From NCBI GenBank assembly GCA_003451585.1, contig DMEU01000006.1, forward strand, positions 25,031-58,045: a stretch of 33,015 bases of DNA, written 5' to 3'. This stretch comes from Candidatus Omnitrophota bacterium. GTDB lineage: Bacteria > Omnitrophota > Gorgyraeia > Velamenicoccales > Velamenicoccaceae. Of the stretch, positions 1 to 7,859 are shown one piece after another. Position numbers and translations under genes: made by a program. The notes beneath the pieces are model-generated. The model ran no database searches. It was not told where the DNA came from and was given only the letters and a program-made list of their open reading frames with translations. How positions within the stretch are numbered: position 1 is the stretch's first letter; each line of letters opens with the position of its first letter.

Positions 1-25
1 TTGTTATTAGTCATAAGCCATTTTC

Positions 26-1366
26 ATGCCTGAACCTTCCTTAATGGATAAAATACTCTCCCTGTGCAAGCGCAGAGGGTTTATCTTTCAGAGTTCCGAG
101 ATCTACGGTGGGCTTGCCAATACCTGGGATTACGGCCCGTTGGGCGCGGAGCTCAAGCGGAATGTCAAAAATCTCTGGTGGAAGTCCGTCATCCAGGAAC
201 GTATGGATATGGTTGGCCTGGATTGCGCTATTTTAATGCATCCGCAGGTTTGGAAGGCATCCGGCCACGTCGATGGTTTTACCGATCCCCTGGTTGATTG
301 TAAAGAGTGCAAGAGCCGCTACAGGACAGACCATCTGACAGCCACCCCTGATCCGAATATCAAGATATGCCCATCCTGTAATTCAAAGATCGATCTGCGG
401 GTGTCCGTGCCGAGGTTGTTCAACCTTATGATGAAGACTTCGCTTGGCCCTGTCGAGGACGCGGGCTCTATCACATATCTGCGGCCTGAGACCGCCCAGG
501 GCATCTTTGTGAATTTTTTGAATATCCTGGATACGACCCGCAAGAAACTTCCTTTTGGCGTAGCCCAAATAGGCAAGGCTTTCCGCAACGAGATCACCCC
601 GGGCAATTCTACTTTCCGCACGCGCGAATTCGAGCAGATGGAGATCGAGTATTTTGTAAAACCTGAGGAGGACGAACGCTGGTATAAATCCTGGATAGAA
701 GAACGCTTTAACTGGTATATCAATTACGGTATTAAAAAAGAGAACTTAAGGATAAGGCCGCATGAAAAAGATGAGTTGGCGCATTACGCCAAGGCGTGCT
801 CTGATATCGAATATAATTTTCCGTTTGGATGGTCGGAACTTGAGGGTATAGCGAATCGGGCTGATTTTGACCTAAAACAGCACGAGCAGTTTTCCGGAAA
901 AGAAATGCTTTATTTCGACTCCCAGGAAAATAAAAAGATCAGGCCGCATATCATAGAGCCGTCCGGAGGCGTGGACCGCGCGACCCTGGCATTCTTGGTC
1001 GATGCCTATCATGAAGAAAAAGTGAAGGAAGAGACGAGGGTGGTTTTAAAGTTTTCCAAAGAACTCGCGCCTATCAAGGCCGCGATACTGCCTCTTTTAA
1101 AGAACAGGCCCCAGCTTGTAGGAGTGGCCAAAGATATAGCAGAAGACCTTATGAAAGATATCCGTGTGGTTTACGATGACACGGCCGCTATCGGCAAGCT
1201 TTACCGCAGGCAGGACGAGGTAGGCACGCTTTATTGTGTTACGGTTGACGTCCAGTCCTTAGAGGACAGCAAGGTGACCGTGCGCGACCGCGATACAATG
1301 CTTCAGGAACGGGTAGAGATCTCAGGGCTTAAAGAATATTTATTGGACAAACTAAAATCTGAGTAA
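26..1366 (+). CDS. glyS: glycine--tRNA ligase, single-chain class II (alpha2) type
   Basis: Charges tRNA-Gly with glycine in the cytoplasm. The 446-residue protein carries the class II core: GLANTWDYGPLG near the N-terminus, RPETAQGIFVNF (motif-2 region), QIGKAFRNEITP, and the motif-3 glycine-rich stretch with GVDRATLAFL. A Cys-x2-Cys pair (CKEC) followed by CPSC looks like the zinc-binding insertion of this subfamily. The last ~100 residues (from about LAPIKAAILPLL) match an HGTP-type anticodon-binding domain. This is the eukaryote/archaea-like dimeric form, not the GlyQ/GlyS alpha2beta2 enzyme. The ATG at 26 and an in-frame ATG at 44 (MDKILSLC) are both possible. Neither has a convincing Shine-Dalgarno, and family members commonly begin at the second position. 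PPDK follows after about 50 nt. Confidence 0.96.
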   Translation: MPEPSLMDKILSLCKRRGFIFQSSEIYGGLANTWDYGPLGAELKRNVKNLWWKSVIQERMDMVGLDCAILMHPQVWKASGHVDGFTDPLVDCKECKSRYRTDHLTATPDPNIKICPSCNSKIDLRVSVPRLFNLMMKTSLGPVEDAGSITYLRPETAQGIFVNFLNILDTTRKKLPFGVAQIGKAFRNEITPGNSTFRTREFEQMEIEYFVKPEEDERWYKSWIEERFNWYINYGIKKENLRIRPHEKDELAHYAKACSDIEYNFPFGWSELEGIANRADFDLKQHEQFSGKEMLYFDSQENKKIRPHIIEPSGGVDRATLAFLVDAYHEEKVKEETRVVLKFSKELAPIKAAILPLLKNRPQLVGVAKDIAEDLMKDIRVVYDDTAAIGKLYRRQDEVGTLYCVTVDVQSLEDSKVTVRDRDTMLQERVEISGLKEYLLDKLKSE

Positions 1367-1417
1367 TTCAGGTTTAAATTCAACGTAGTCATGTTTTAGA
1401 AAGGAGCAGGTAGTAGA

Positions 1418-4177
1418 ATGGGCAAGAAAAATAAAAATGTTTATTCTTTCGGTGGCGGCAAGGCTGATGGCAATGAGAGCATGAAAAATCTTTTGGGCGG
1501 CAAAGGAGCCAACCTGGCAGAGATGGCAGGGCACCCAAAATTAAAACTTCCGGTCCCTCCGGGTTTTACGATTACGACGGAGGTATGCGTCCACTATTAT
1601 AAAAATAATAAGAAGTACCCTGCAGGCCTGAAGGAAGAGGTTGAAAAGGCCTTAAAGAAGGTTGAAGTTTTGATGGGCCGTAAATTCGGCGATACTCAAA
1701 ATCCGCTCCTGGTGTCTGTGCGTTCCGGCGCGAGGAAGTCGATGCCTGGCATGATGGAGACGGTTTTAAACGTAGGGCTTACCGAAAAGACCATTCCTGC
1801 CATGATAAAGCAGTCCGGCGGGAACGCCAGGTTCGTCTATGACGCCTACCGTCGCCTCATCATGATGTATTCCGATGTCGTCATGGAGAAGGCCGCGGGC
1901 TTTGAGCCTAAAGACGATATGGGCATCCGTAAACAGCTTGAGCGCCTGATGGACGAATTAAAGAAAAAGAAGGGGTACAAGATAGATACGGATATGACCG
2001 TCGAGGACCTGAAGATACTTTGCTCAGATTTTAAAAAGAAGATAAAAGAGGCCCTCGGGAAAGAATTTCCGGATGAACCCAAAGACCAGCTCTGGGGAGG
2101 CATAGGCGCTGTATTTTCTTCGTGGAATGGAAAGCGCGCAATTGCTTACCGCAATATAGAAAAGATCCCGCATGAGTGGGGCACCGCGGTCAATGTACAG
2201 ACGATGGTATTCGGCAATATGGGGGATGACTCAGCTACAGGCGTAGCCTTTACCAGGAACCCAGGCAATGGTGACGCGCAGTTCTACGGCGAATACCTTA
2301 TAAATGCGCAGGGCGAAGACGTTGTAGCAGGTATAAGGACTCCTGCGCCTATAAACAAGTATTCCCAGAGCGACCACAATAAAGACTTAAAGACCTTAGA
2401 AAGTATCATGCCTACGGTTTATAAGGAGCTCCATAGTATACAGGATCGCTTAGAGAAGCATTATCGTGATATGCAGGACATAGAGTTTACCATAGAAAAA
2501 GGCAGGCTCTTTATGCTCCAGTGCCGTATCGGCAAGCGCAACGGCCCAGCCGCCGTGAAGATCGCTACCGACATGGTAAAAGAAAAGTTTATTACGAAAG
2601 AAGAAGCTGTGATGCGCGTAACGCCTGACCAGCTCGACGAGCTTTTGCACCCTATTATAGACCCGGTGGCAGAAAAAGACCACAAGGCGATAGGTAAAGG
2701 CCTGCCCGCGGGCCCGGGCGCGGCAAGCGGCACGGTCGTCTTTAATTCCGCGGATGCAGTGCGCCTGTATAAAGAAGGCAAGAAGGTCATTCTTGTCCGT
2801 GAGGAGACAAACCCTGAAGATATCGACGGTATGCGCGCTGCGGAAGCTATCCTTACTGCCCGCGGCGGTATGACATCGCATGCCGCGCTCGTTGCCCGTG
2901 GTTGGGGCAAGTGTTGCGTGGTAGGGTGTTCTTCCATGGAGATAAATCTTAGCAAAAGGGAAATAGACGTTGACGGTAAGGCCATAAAGGAAGGCGAGTG
3001 GATCACACTCAACGGCACCAAGGGCCTGGTTTATGAGGGGCAGCTTAAGATGATGGATGCCTCGCATGAGAACGAGATATTGAGCGATTTCCTAAAGATA
3101 TGCGACTCGGTCCGTATTTTAAAAATAAGGACCAATGCAGATACACCTGCCGACGCCAAAAAGGCGCGGCAGTTCGGTGCCGAAGGCATAGGCTTGTTCA
3201 GGACAGAGCACATGTTCTACGGAAAGGGCTCAGAGGAGCCGCTCTTTAAACTGCGCAAGATGATAATGTCGAATTCGATAGATGAGCGTCGAAGGGCTTT
3301 GGATGAGCTTTTTCCTCATATGAAGAACGATATCAAGGGCACGCTTGAGGCGATGGTCGGTTTTCCGGTTACCATAAGGCTGCTCGATCCGCCTTTACAT
3401 GAGTTCGTCCCTCATCAGAAAGATGCACGCGAGGAATTAGCCAAGAGCCTTAATATATCAATGGAAGAACTTGATAAGAGGGCCAATGCTTTGGCTGAGT
3501 CAAACCCTATGATGGGCCATCGTGGTGTGCGTCTCGGGGTAACATATCCTGAAGTAAGCGAAACACAATTCAGGGCCATTTTCGAGGCTGCCGCGGAATT
3601 AGTTAAAGCCGGTAAAAAGGTATTCCCTGAGATCATGATACCCGTCGTATGCTCTGTCGACGAGTTGACAGACCAGTTGGCTATAGCCAAAAAAGTATAT
3701 GCCGAGGTCATTGCAAAGTTCGGCTTAAAGAAGCTCGACCATATGTTCGGCACCATGATAGAGATCCCAAGGGCTGCTCTGGTCGCAGATAAGATCGCAG
3801 AAGTAGCATCATTCTTCTCTTTCGGCACAAACGACCTGACACAGATGACCTTTGGATTTTCCAGGGATGACATAGGCGGCTTCCTTTTGGAGTATTTAAG
3901 GAAAGGCATATTGCCGGATGATCCGTTCCAGACCATCGATCAGGAAGGCGTGGGAGAATTGATAACGACCGGTATCAACCGCGGCCGCAAGACCAATAAG
4001 AACTTAAAAGTAGGCATCTGCGGCGAGCATGGCGGAGATCCAAGGTCTATTGATTTCTGCTATCGCGCCGGTATGAACTATGTGTCCTGCTCTCCGTTCC
4101 GAGTGCCTATAGCAAGGCTGGCAGCAGCGCGAGCTGTATTGGCAAATAAACCTGCTAAAAAAGCTAAGAAGAAATAA
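1418..4177 (+). CDS. ppdK: pyruvate, phosphate dikinase
   Basis: Interconverts pyruvate + ATP + Pi with PEP + AMP + PPi, so it links glycolysis and gluconeogenesis. The 919-residue protein has the N-terminal ATP-grasp domain (GGKGANLAEM near residue 30, VRSGARKSMPGMMETVLN). The phosphohistidine domain contains GGMTSHAALVARG with the catalytic His at about residue 488. The C-terminal PEP-utilising barrel includes GAEGIGLFRTEHMF, SFGTNDLTQMTFG and CGEHGGDPRS with the catalytic Cys at about 868. It is a little longer than typical bacterial PPDKs, which are around 875-890 residues, and ends in a short Lys-rich tail. An AAGGAG at 1401-1406 lies about 11 nt ahead of the ATG. The sigma-factor gene begins 8 nt after its stop, which suggests cotranscription. 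Confidence 0.98.
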   Translation: MGKKNKNVYSFGGGKADGNESMKNLLGGKGANLAEMAGHPKLKLPVPPGFTITTEVCVHYYKNNKKYPAGLKEEVEKALKKVEVLMGRKFGDTQNPLLVSVRSGARKSMPGMMETVLNVGLTEKTIPAMIKQSGGNARFVYDAYRRLIMMYSDVVMEKAAGFEPKDDMGIRKQLERLMDELKKKKGYKIDTDMTVEDLKILCSDFKKKIKEALGKEFPDEPKDQLWGGIGAVFSSWNGKRAIAYRNIEKIPHEWGTAVNVQTMVFGNMGDDSATGVAFTRNPGNGDAQFYGEYLINAQGEDVVAGIRTPAPINKYSQSDHNKDLKTLESIMPTVYKELHSIQDRLEKHYRDMQDIEFTIEKGRLFMLQCRIGKRNGPAAVKIATDMVKEKFITKEEAVMRVTPDQLDELLHPIIDPVAEKDHKAIGKGLPAGPGAASGTVVFNSADAVRLYKEGKKVILVREETNPEDIDGMRAAEAILTARGGMTSHAALVARGWGKCCVVGCSSMEINLSKREIDVDGKAIKEGEWITLNGTKGLVYEGQLKMMDASHENEILSDFLKICDSVRILKIRTNADTPADAKKARQFGAEGIGLFRTEHMFYGKGSEEPLFKLRKMIMSNSIDERRRALDELFPHMKNDIKGTLEAMVGFPVTIRLLDPPLHEFVPHQKDAREELAKSLNISMEELDKRANALAESNPMMGHRGVRLGVTYPEVSETQFRAIFEAAAELVKAGKKVFPEIMIPVVCSVDELTDQLAIAKKVYAEVIAKFGLKKLDHMFGTMIEIPRAALVADKIAEVASFFSFGTNDLTQMTFGFSRDDIGGFLLEYLRKGILPDDPFQTIDQEGVGELITTGINRGRKTNKNLKVGICGEHGGDPRSIDFCYRAGMNYVSCSPFRVPIARLAAARAVLANKPAKKAKKK

Positions 4178-4185
4178 AGCGGCGC

Positions 4186-5004
4186 ATGGAAAACATAAAA
4201 TCCTACATCAAAGAAGTCCGTAAGATGCCTCTTTTGACCGCTAAGGAAGAGATCGATCTTGCCAAGCGGGTAGAAAAAGGTGATGCGAAAGCGCGCGACA
4301 GGATGATACGCGCTAATCTTAGGCTTGTCATAAATATAGCCAAGAAGTATATCCACCTCGGTATACCGTTCATGGACCTGATAGAAGAAGGTAATATGGG
4401 TTTGATGAAAGCGGTTGAAAAATTCGATCCCAGGAGGGGGTTCAGGTTTTCTACCTACGCCGCCTGGTGGATAAAGCAGGGTATTACGCGCTCTGTTTTC
4501 GACCAGTCCAGGACCGTACGTCTTCCTGTCTATGTCAATGAATTGCTGACAAAGTATAAGAAGGTCAATGAGCGCCTTATGGGTAAGCTAAATCGCGTGC
4601 CTACAGATGAAGAGGTAGCCAAGTCCATGCGCGTAGACTTAGACAAGATCACCAAGATACGCGGCAGCGCGGCCAAGATGTCTTCGCTTGACGCGCCCAT
4701 AGACGAGGAGGGCGGCAATGAGATCATCGATCTCATTGAGGACAAGACGACGGCCAGCCCGGAGCAGGAGATAAACAAATTCTTTACCAATGAACGCCTC
4801 GCAGGGTTGCTTGGTTTTGTCAATGAGCGCGAACATGAGGTCTTAAACCTGAGGTTCGGTCTTGTCGGCGGACGTACGCATACCTTAGCCGAGGTATCTA
4901 AAAAAATGCGTGTTTCACGGGAGCGCGTAAGGCAGATAGAGGAAAACGCTCTTAAGAAATTAAAAAAATTCATTTCAAGTCAGGAAGAGGAGGCGATGAG
5001 ATAA
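4186..5004 (+). CDS. RNA polymerase sigma-70 family factor, short RpoD/RpoS-like
   Basis: A 272-residue sigma factor that recruits RNA polymerase to promoters. Visible parts: region 1.2 (IKSYIKEVRKMPLLTAKEE), region 2 (ANLRLVINIAKKY, DLIEEGNMGLMKAVEKFDP, FSTYAAWWIKQGITR, the last covering -10 recognition), region 3 with a SLDAPIDEE segment, and region 4.2 helix-turn-helix (TLAEVSKKMRVSRERVRQIE). Region 1.1 is absent, so it has the size and shape of a group 2 (non-essential, RpoS-like) or compact primary sigma; the sequence alone does not decide. Only 8 nt separate it from PPDK, and the next gene starts 2 nt after its stop. It therefore probably shares an operon with a LacI-fold ligand-binding protein. 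No anti-sigma gene is adjacent. Confidence 0.95.
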   Translation: MENIKSYIKEVRKMPLLTAKEEIDLAKRVEKGDAKARDRMIRANLRLVINIAKKYIHLGIPFMDLIEEGNMGLMKAVEKFDPRRGFRFSTYAAWWIKQGITRSVFDQSRTVRLPVYVNELLTKYKKVNERLMGKLNRVPTDEEVAKSMRVDLDKITKIRGSAAKMSSLDAPIDEEGGNEIIDLIEDKTTASPEQEINKFFTNERLAGLLGFVNEREHEVLNLRFGLVGGRTHTLAEVSKKMRVSRERVRQIEENALKKLKKFISSQEEEAMR

Positions 5005-5005
5005 C

Positions 5006-5854
5006 GTGGCTGATGCTAAATTTTATACACTTGTAGTCCCCCGTTTCGAAGATGTCTTTCATTCTTTTTTCGCGTCTGAAGTGATCAAGGGAGTAACAGC
5101 CGCGGCCAGCCGCCTTAAGGTCGATATCCTGATACATATCACGGAGAAGAGGAAACATTCCGACTGGGTCACGAGCGATTCCATCACATCCGAATATGTC
5201 AAAGGCGTTATCTTCGCCGATATTGACCAGGACAAAAAACACCTTATGGAATTTGCCAAGACGAATATTCCCTATATTGTAATGAATAATTATTTCAGCG
5301 AGGACATCAATTGCATAGCCATTGATAATCGAAAGGCCGCGATGGATGTCGTGGAATACCTGGTGAAGCTCGGCCATGCTAAAATAGCCACTATCGCAGG
5401 CGACTTAAGCACTCAGGCCGGAGAGGCAAGGCTCGAGGGGTATAAGCAGGCGATGGCAAAATACGGCCTGGATGTGCCTAAGAGCTATATCCAGGAGGGT
5501 TTCTTTTTAAGGACACCGGCGCGGGTGGCGGCAAAAAATCTCCTCAACCTCGAAGATAGGCCTACGGCCATTTTCGCGGCAAGCGACGTCATGGCCCTTG
5601 AGGTGGTCGATGAGGCTAAGGCCGAAGGCTTAAGGATACCGTGGGACATATCGCTCGTAGGTTTCGACGACAATCCTGTGGCGGGCTACAGCCCTGTGAG
5701 GCTTACGACTGTCGGCCAGCCCATTGTCGAGATGGGCCGCCTTGCTTTAGAAAAGCTTAATCAGATAGTCACCGCTAAAGAAAAACCTCCTATCAAGGTG
5801 GTTTTGCCGGCTAAGCTGATCAAAAGAGAATCCACGCTAGTGTTGAATAAGTGA
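5006..5854 (+). CDS. LacI/GalR-type ligand-binding protein without a helix-turn-helix
   Basis: The 282-residue protein matches the periplasmic-binding-protein-like effector domain of LacI/GalR regulators over nearly its whole length. Typical blocks are AIDNRKAAMDVVEYLVKLGHAKIA, RLEGYKQAM, RPTAIFAASDVMALEVVDEA, and SLVGFDDNPVAGYSPVRLTTV with EMGRLALEKL. What is missing is the N-terminal LacI helix-turn-helix and hinge helix. The protein begins (GTG at 5006) directly at the first beta strand, and the sigma gene ends 2 nt upstream, so no hidden N-terminal extension is possible in this frame. There is no signal peptide, so it is presumably cytoplasmic. It may be a metabolite sensor acting by protein contact, or a regulator that has lost DNA binding. 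A hairpin with a T-run starts immediately after its stop codon. Confidence 0.88.
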   Translation: MADAKFYTLVVPRFEDVFHSFFASEVIKGVTAAASRLKVDILIHITEKRKHSDWVTSDSITSEYVKGVIFADIDQDKKHLMEFAKTNIPYIVMNNYFSEDINCIAIDNRKAAMDVVEYLVKLGHAKIATIAGDLSTQAGEARLEGYKQAMAKYGLDVPKSYIQEGFFLRTPARVAAKNLLNLEDRPTAIFAASDVMALEVVDEAKAEGLRIPWDISLVGFDDNPVAGYSPVRLTTVGQPIVEMGRLALEKLNQIVTAKEKPPIKVVLPAKLIKRESTLVLNK

Positions 5855-5892
5855 ACCATATCAACCGCGTAGGTTGATATGGTAATTTTTTT
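5855..5892 (+). terminator. perfect 12-bp hairpin plus T7 run between the LacI-like gene and apt
   Basis: The arms ACCATATCAACC (5855-5866) and GGTTGATATGGT (5872-5883) are perfect complements around a 5-nt loop, followed by AA and seven T (5886-5892). This has the shape of an intrinsic terminator although the stem is only moderately GC-rich. It begins on the base after the stop codon of the upstream gene. The Shine-Dalgarno of apt (AGGAGG, 5893-5898) follows the T-run at once. Partial termination or attenuation of readthrough is plausible. If it terminates fully, apt would need an internal promoter, and none is obvious. Confidence 0.7.
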
Positions 5893-5902
5893 AGGAGGAT
5901 AT

Positions 5903-6421
5903 ATGCCTGCTAGTCTGAAGAAATATATACGCGATATCCCGGATTTTCCGAAGCAGGGTATTTTATTCAGGGACATTACCACGCTCCTGAAAGATAAGAA
6001 AGCGTTTAAGAAAGCCATAGACAGCCTGGCAAAAGCGGTCAAGGGCAAGAAAGTGGATTATATCGTAGCTGTAGAATCGCGCGGTTTTATCTTCGGCGCC
6101 GCTCTGGCATACAAGCTCGGAGCCGGTTTCGTGCCTGTCAGGAAAAAGGGTAAACTTCCCGCTGAGACCATCTCTGTTACGTATGAGCTCGAATACGGCA
6201 CAGATACGCTTGAAATGCACAAAGACGCCATAGCGCCGGGTTCAAAGGTCCTTATAGTCGACGACCTGTTGGCCACCGGAGGCACTGTCAGCGCGGTATG
6301 CCAGCTCTCCGAAAAGATCAAGTCTAAAATAGTGGGCATAATCTTTCTGATCGAGCTATGCGGTTTAAAAGGCAGGGATAAGTTAAAAGGCCTTCCCGTT
6401 TATTCTTTGATCCAATATTAA
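5903..6421 (+). CDS. apt: adenine phosphoribosyltransferase
   Basis: Salvages adenine: adenine + PRPP gives AMP + PPi. The 172-residue product has the expected family length. It opens with SLKKYIRDIPDFPKQGILFRD, typical of Apt, has the AVESRGFIFGAALAYKLG block, and carries the PRPP-binding loop VLIVDDLLATGGT near residue 125. The start at 5903 is chosen over an upstream in-frame ATG at 5879. It is preceded by AGGAGG at 5893-5898 with a 4-nt gap, and the longer form would begin inside the hairpin and T-run. The response-regulator gene follows 10 nt after the stop. Confidence 0.96.
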   Translation: MPASLKKYIRDIPDFPKQGILFRDITTLLKDKKAFKKAIDSLAKAVKGKKVDYIVAVESRGFIFGAALAYKLGAGFVPVRKKGKLPAETISVTYELEYGTDTLEMHKDAIAPGSKVLIVDDLLATGGTVSAVCQLSEKIKSKIVGIIFLIELCGLKGRDKLKGLPVYSLIQY

Positions 6422-6431
6422 GGAGCAAATA

Positions 6432-6800
6432 GTGAAAAGGATCCTTATTATCGAAGATGAGTCCGACATTTGTAAGCTTATGGAAGCAAGGCTCAGCGCC
6501 ATGGGTTGCGAAGTTATAATCGATATCGCCAATGATGGCGACGTGGCTTTGCAGAAGATCTTTGAGTCGGCTCCGGACCTGATATTTTTAGATATTATGC
6601 TTCCGCGCGTCAATGGACAAGAGGTCCTTAGGCTGACTAAGAAGAACCCAAAGACAGCTAATATACCCGTTATCGTAATTACCGCTCTGCCTGCCGGGCC
6701 AGTAAAAGACATCTTGATAAAATTAGGCGCGGCCGAATTTCTGGAAAAACCGGTAGATTCCGCATTACTTCATCAGTTAGTATCCGCGTATTTAAGCTAA
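6432..6800 (+). CDS. single-domain response regulator (CheY-like receiver)
   Basis: A 122-residue stand-alone receiver domain with no output domain. Key residues: acidic pair Glu8-Asp9 (LIIEDES), phospho-acceptor Asp54 (IFLDIMLP), Thr84 (VIVITAL) and Lys106 (EFLEKPVD). All the positions needed for phosphorylation are present. It starts with GTG at 6432 behind AAGGAGCAAAT, 10 nt after apt. No histidine kinase is encoded nearby, so its partner must lie elsewhere. Stand-alone receivers usually act through protein-protein contacts or in a phosphorelay. tRNA-Arg begins 11 nt after its stop. Confidence 0.95.
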   Translation: MKRILIIEDESDICKLMEARLSAMGCEVIIDIANDGDVALQKIFESAPDLIFLDIMLPRVNGQEVLRLTKKNPKTANIPVIVITALPAGPVKDILIKLGAAEFLEKPVDSALLHQLVSAYLS

Positions 6801-6811
6801 AGATAAATTCT

Positions 6812-6885
6812 GCCCCCGTAGCTCATCTGGATAGAGCACAGGTTTCCTAAACCTGGTGTGGCAAGTTCGAGCCTTGCCGGGGGCA
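6812..6885 (+). tRNA. tRNA-Arg (anticodon CCT)
   Basis: A complete cloverleaf can be drawn. The acceptor stem GCCCCCG (6812-6818) pairs with CGGGGGC (6878-6884), with discriminator A6885. The D stem is GCTC/GAGC. The anticodon stem is CAGGT/ACCTG around loop TTCCTAA, giving anticodon CCT, which reads AGG (Arg). There is a 5-nt variable loop, and the T arm is GCAAG-TTCGAGC-CTTGC. CCA is not encoded. The 3' end of this tRNA and the following ~28 nt recur about 191 nt downstream. Confidence 0.97.
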
Positions 6886-6913
6886 TTTTAAATTAAGCAA
6901 GGCGAGAACTTAA
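6869..6913 (+). repeat. direct repeat copy 1: tRNA-Arg 3' end plus downstream flank
   Basis: These 45 nt include the last 17 nt of tRNA-Arg and 28 nt beyond it. They recur at 7060-7104 with four mismatches. The intervening spacing and the tRNA 3' end resemble attL/attR formation by a tRNA-targeting integrase. However, no integrase is present and the enclosed segment is only about 190 nt. Confidence 0.85.
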
Positions 6914-7059
6914 GGGGTGTAGGGAGACCGTCCCCACGCTTTTGGGGTAACAGCGACCCTGCGCTTTATTATATAGGGGAGCGCCATAGGGGCGAAGCCC
7001 CTTTGGGGAGCGACTTCGCCGAAGGCTAGGAGCGACAAGTTCTAGGCGCGTTAGCGCCG
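6914..7059. other. hairpin-rich non-coding segment between the two tRNA-end repeats
   Basis: No open reading frame of note. The segment is dense in short inverted repeats: AGGGGC-GAA-GCCCCT at 6988-7002, GGCGC/GCGCC around GTTA at 7045-7058, and a CCCC...GGGG pairing near 6932-6947. GGGGAGCG occurs twice (near 6976 and 7005). It looks like a small palindromic intergenic element rather than a gene. Whether it is transcribed through from the tRNA cannot be told. Confidence 0.5.
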
Positions 7060-7104
7060 GAGCCTTGCAGGGGGCATTTTAAATTGATCAAGGCGAGAAC
7101 CTAA
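7060..7104 (+). repeat. direct repeat copy 2: tRNA-Arg 3'-end-like sequence
   Basis: Second copy of the 45-nt repeat at 6869-6913, carrying the tRNA 3' acceptor strand with one change and the same downstream AAGGCGAGAAC block. No complete tRNA precedes it. The inverted repeat of the transposase remnant begins 3 nt after it. Confidence 0.85.
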
Positions 7105-7106
7105 AA

Positions 7107-7728
7107 AGGGGTCAGACCTCCACTTTAGAAGCTAATTGACAATTCACCAGCCGCGACGATGGCCGCAAAAAGATTTTCTTCAATGAAACAGATTATCTAA
7201 AATTTCTAGAATATTTACAAAAAGCCAAAGTAAGATTCAATTTTCATCTTCACGCCTATTGCTTAATGGGCAATCATTATCATCTGCTTATTGAAACCGC
7301 TCAAGCCAATCTTCCCAGGATAATGCAAAGCATTAATACGGCATATACGGTTTATTACAACACAAAGCGTAAACAGTGCGGCCATTTATTCCAAGGTAGG
7401 TTTAAATCTATTCTTGTTGAAGCAGACAGCTATTTTGCCCAACTTACCCGTTATATACATCTAAATCCTATTAAGGCTAAAATAGCAATCAATCCGGGAG
7501 AGTATCACTGGTGCAGCTATAATGCCTACATTCACCATAAAAACAAACAGCTGTATATTTGTTAAGGAAAAAGACAAGTTTGACTAACACCCAGATAGGT
7601 GATTTATTCGGAATGAAATTTTCTGCGGTGAGTAATGCTGCTTTAAGTTTTGAGCGGCAGATGATAGAAGACAGGAGTTTGAAAAGGGTGATTAGACAGA
7701 TAGTTTCTAAAGTGGAGGTCTGACCCCT
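7107..7728 (+). mobile_element. RAYT-type element: transposase remnant bounded by perfect 24-bp inverted repeats
   Basis: The segment is bounded by 7107-7130 and 7705-7728, which are exact reverse complements of each other over 24 nt (core GGGGTCAGACCTCC / GGAGGTCTGACCCC). Between them lie pieces of one REP-associated tyrosine transposase. The right repeat also contains the transposase stop codon, so the end of the gene is part of the terminal repeat. The total is about 622 nt, much shorter than an intact element of this kind. Confidence 0.8.
7147..7726 (+). pseudogene. REP-associated tyrosine transposase (TnpA_REP / Y1 family), internally deleted
   Basis: The longest intact piece (7266-7565) contains MGNHYHLLIETA, the HUH-type histidine pair of Y1 transposases. 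It also contains CGHLFQGRFKSILVEAD and YIHLNPIKA, all characteristic of RAYT proteins. The same frame continues upstream without an ATG through TSRDDGRKKIFFNETDYL to a stop near 7138. The usual N-terminal strand ahead of the conserved TSRG motif is therefore lost. After a stop at 7563-7565 the frame shifts. Sequence from about 7580 (LTNTQIGDLFGMKFSAVSNA, then RSLKRVIRQIVSKVEV) reads as the DnaA-like C-terminal domain of the same protein family, ending with TGA at 7722-7724. The linker between the two is deleted. It is non-functional as it stands. Confidence 0.82.
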
Positions 7729-7846
7729 ACTAAGTAATGATTTTAGGCGCGAGCTTAAGACATTTCTTCCTGTTAATCAGCACATGATCATCAAGGGTTT
7801 TCCAAAGACCCTGTTGGCGGAAATCGAGCGGAATCTGGCAGGATGA
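7729..7846 (+). pseudogene. degenerate coding scrap, possibly the end of a receiver-like domain
   Basis: One frame stays open from the edge of the right inverted repeat to a TGA at 7844-7846. It reads NDFRRELKTFLP...MIIKGFPKTLLAEIERNLAG. The segment IIKGFPKTLLAEIERNL is reminiscent of the C-terminal Lys-Pro-Phe...LL..I segment of response-regulator receiver domains. It has no start codon or ribosome site and adjoins the mobile remnant, so it could be what is left of a gene interrupted by the element. The identification is weak. Confidence 0.3.
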
Positions 7847-7859
7847 AGGCATGTTAAGG

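Noticed and set aside
2450..3067. Long minus-strand frame (about 205 codons) opposite PPDK
   Set aside because: It lies wholly within the strongly supported PPDK gene, has no recognisable motif and reads as an antisense shadow of its codon pattern.
6869..7104. tRNA-Arg repeat as a current integrative-element attachment pair
   Set aside because: No integrase gene is present and the enclosed DNA is under 200 nt; at most it is a scar.
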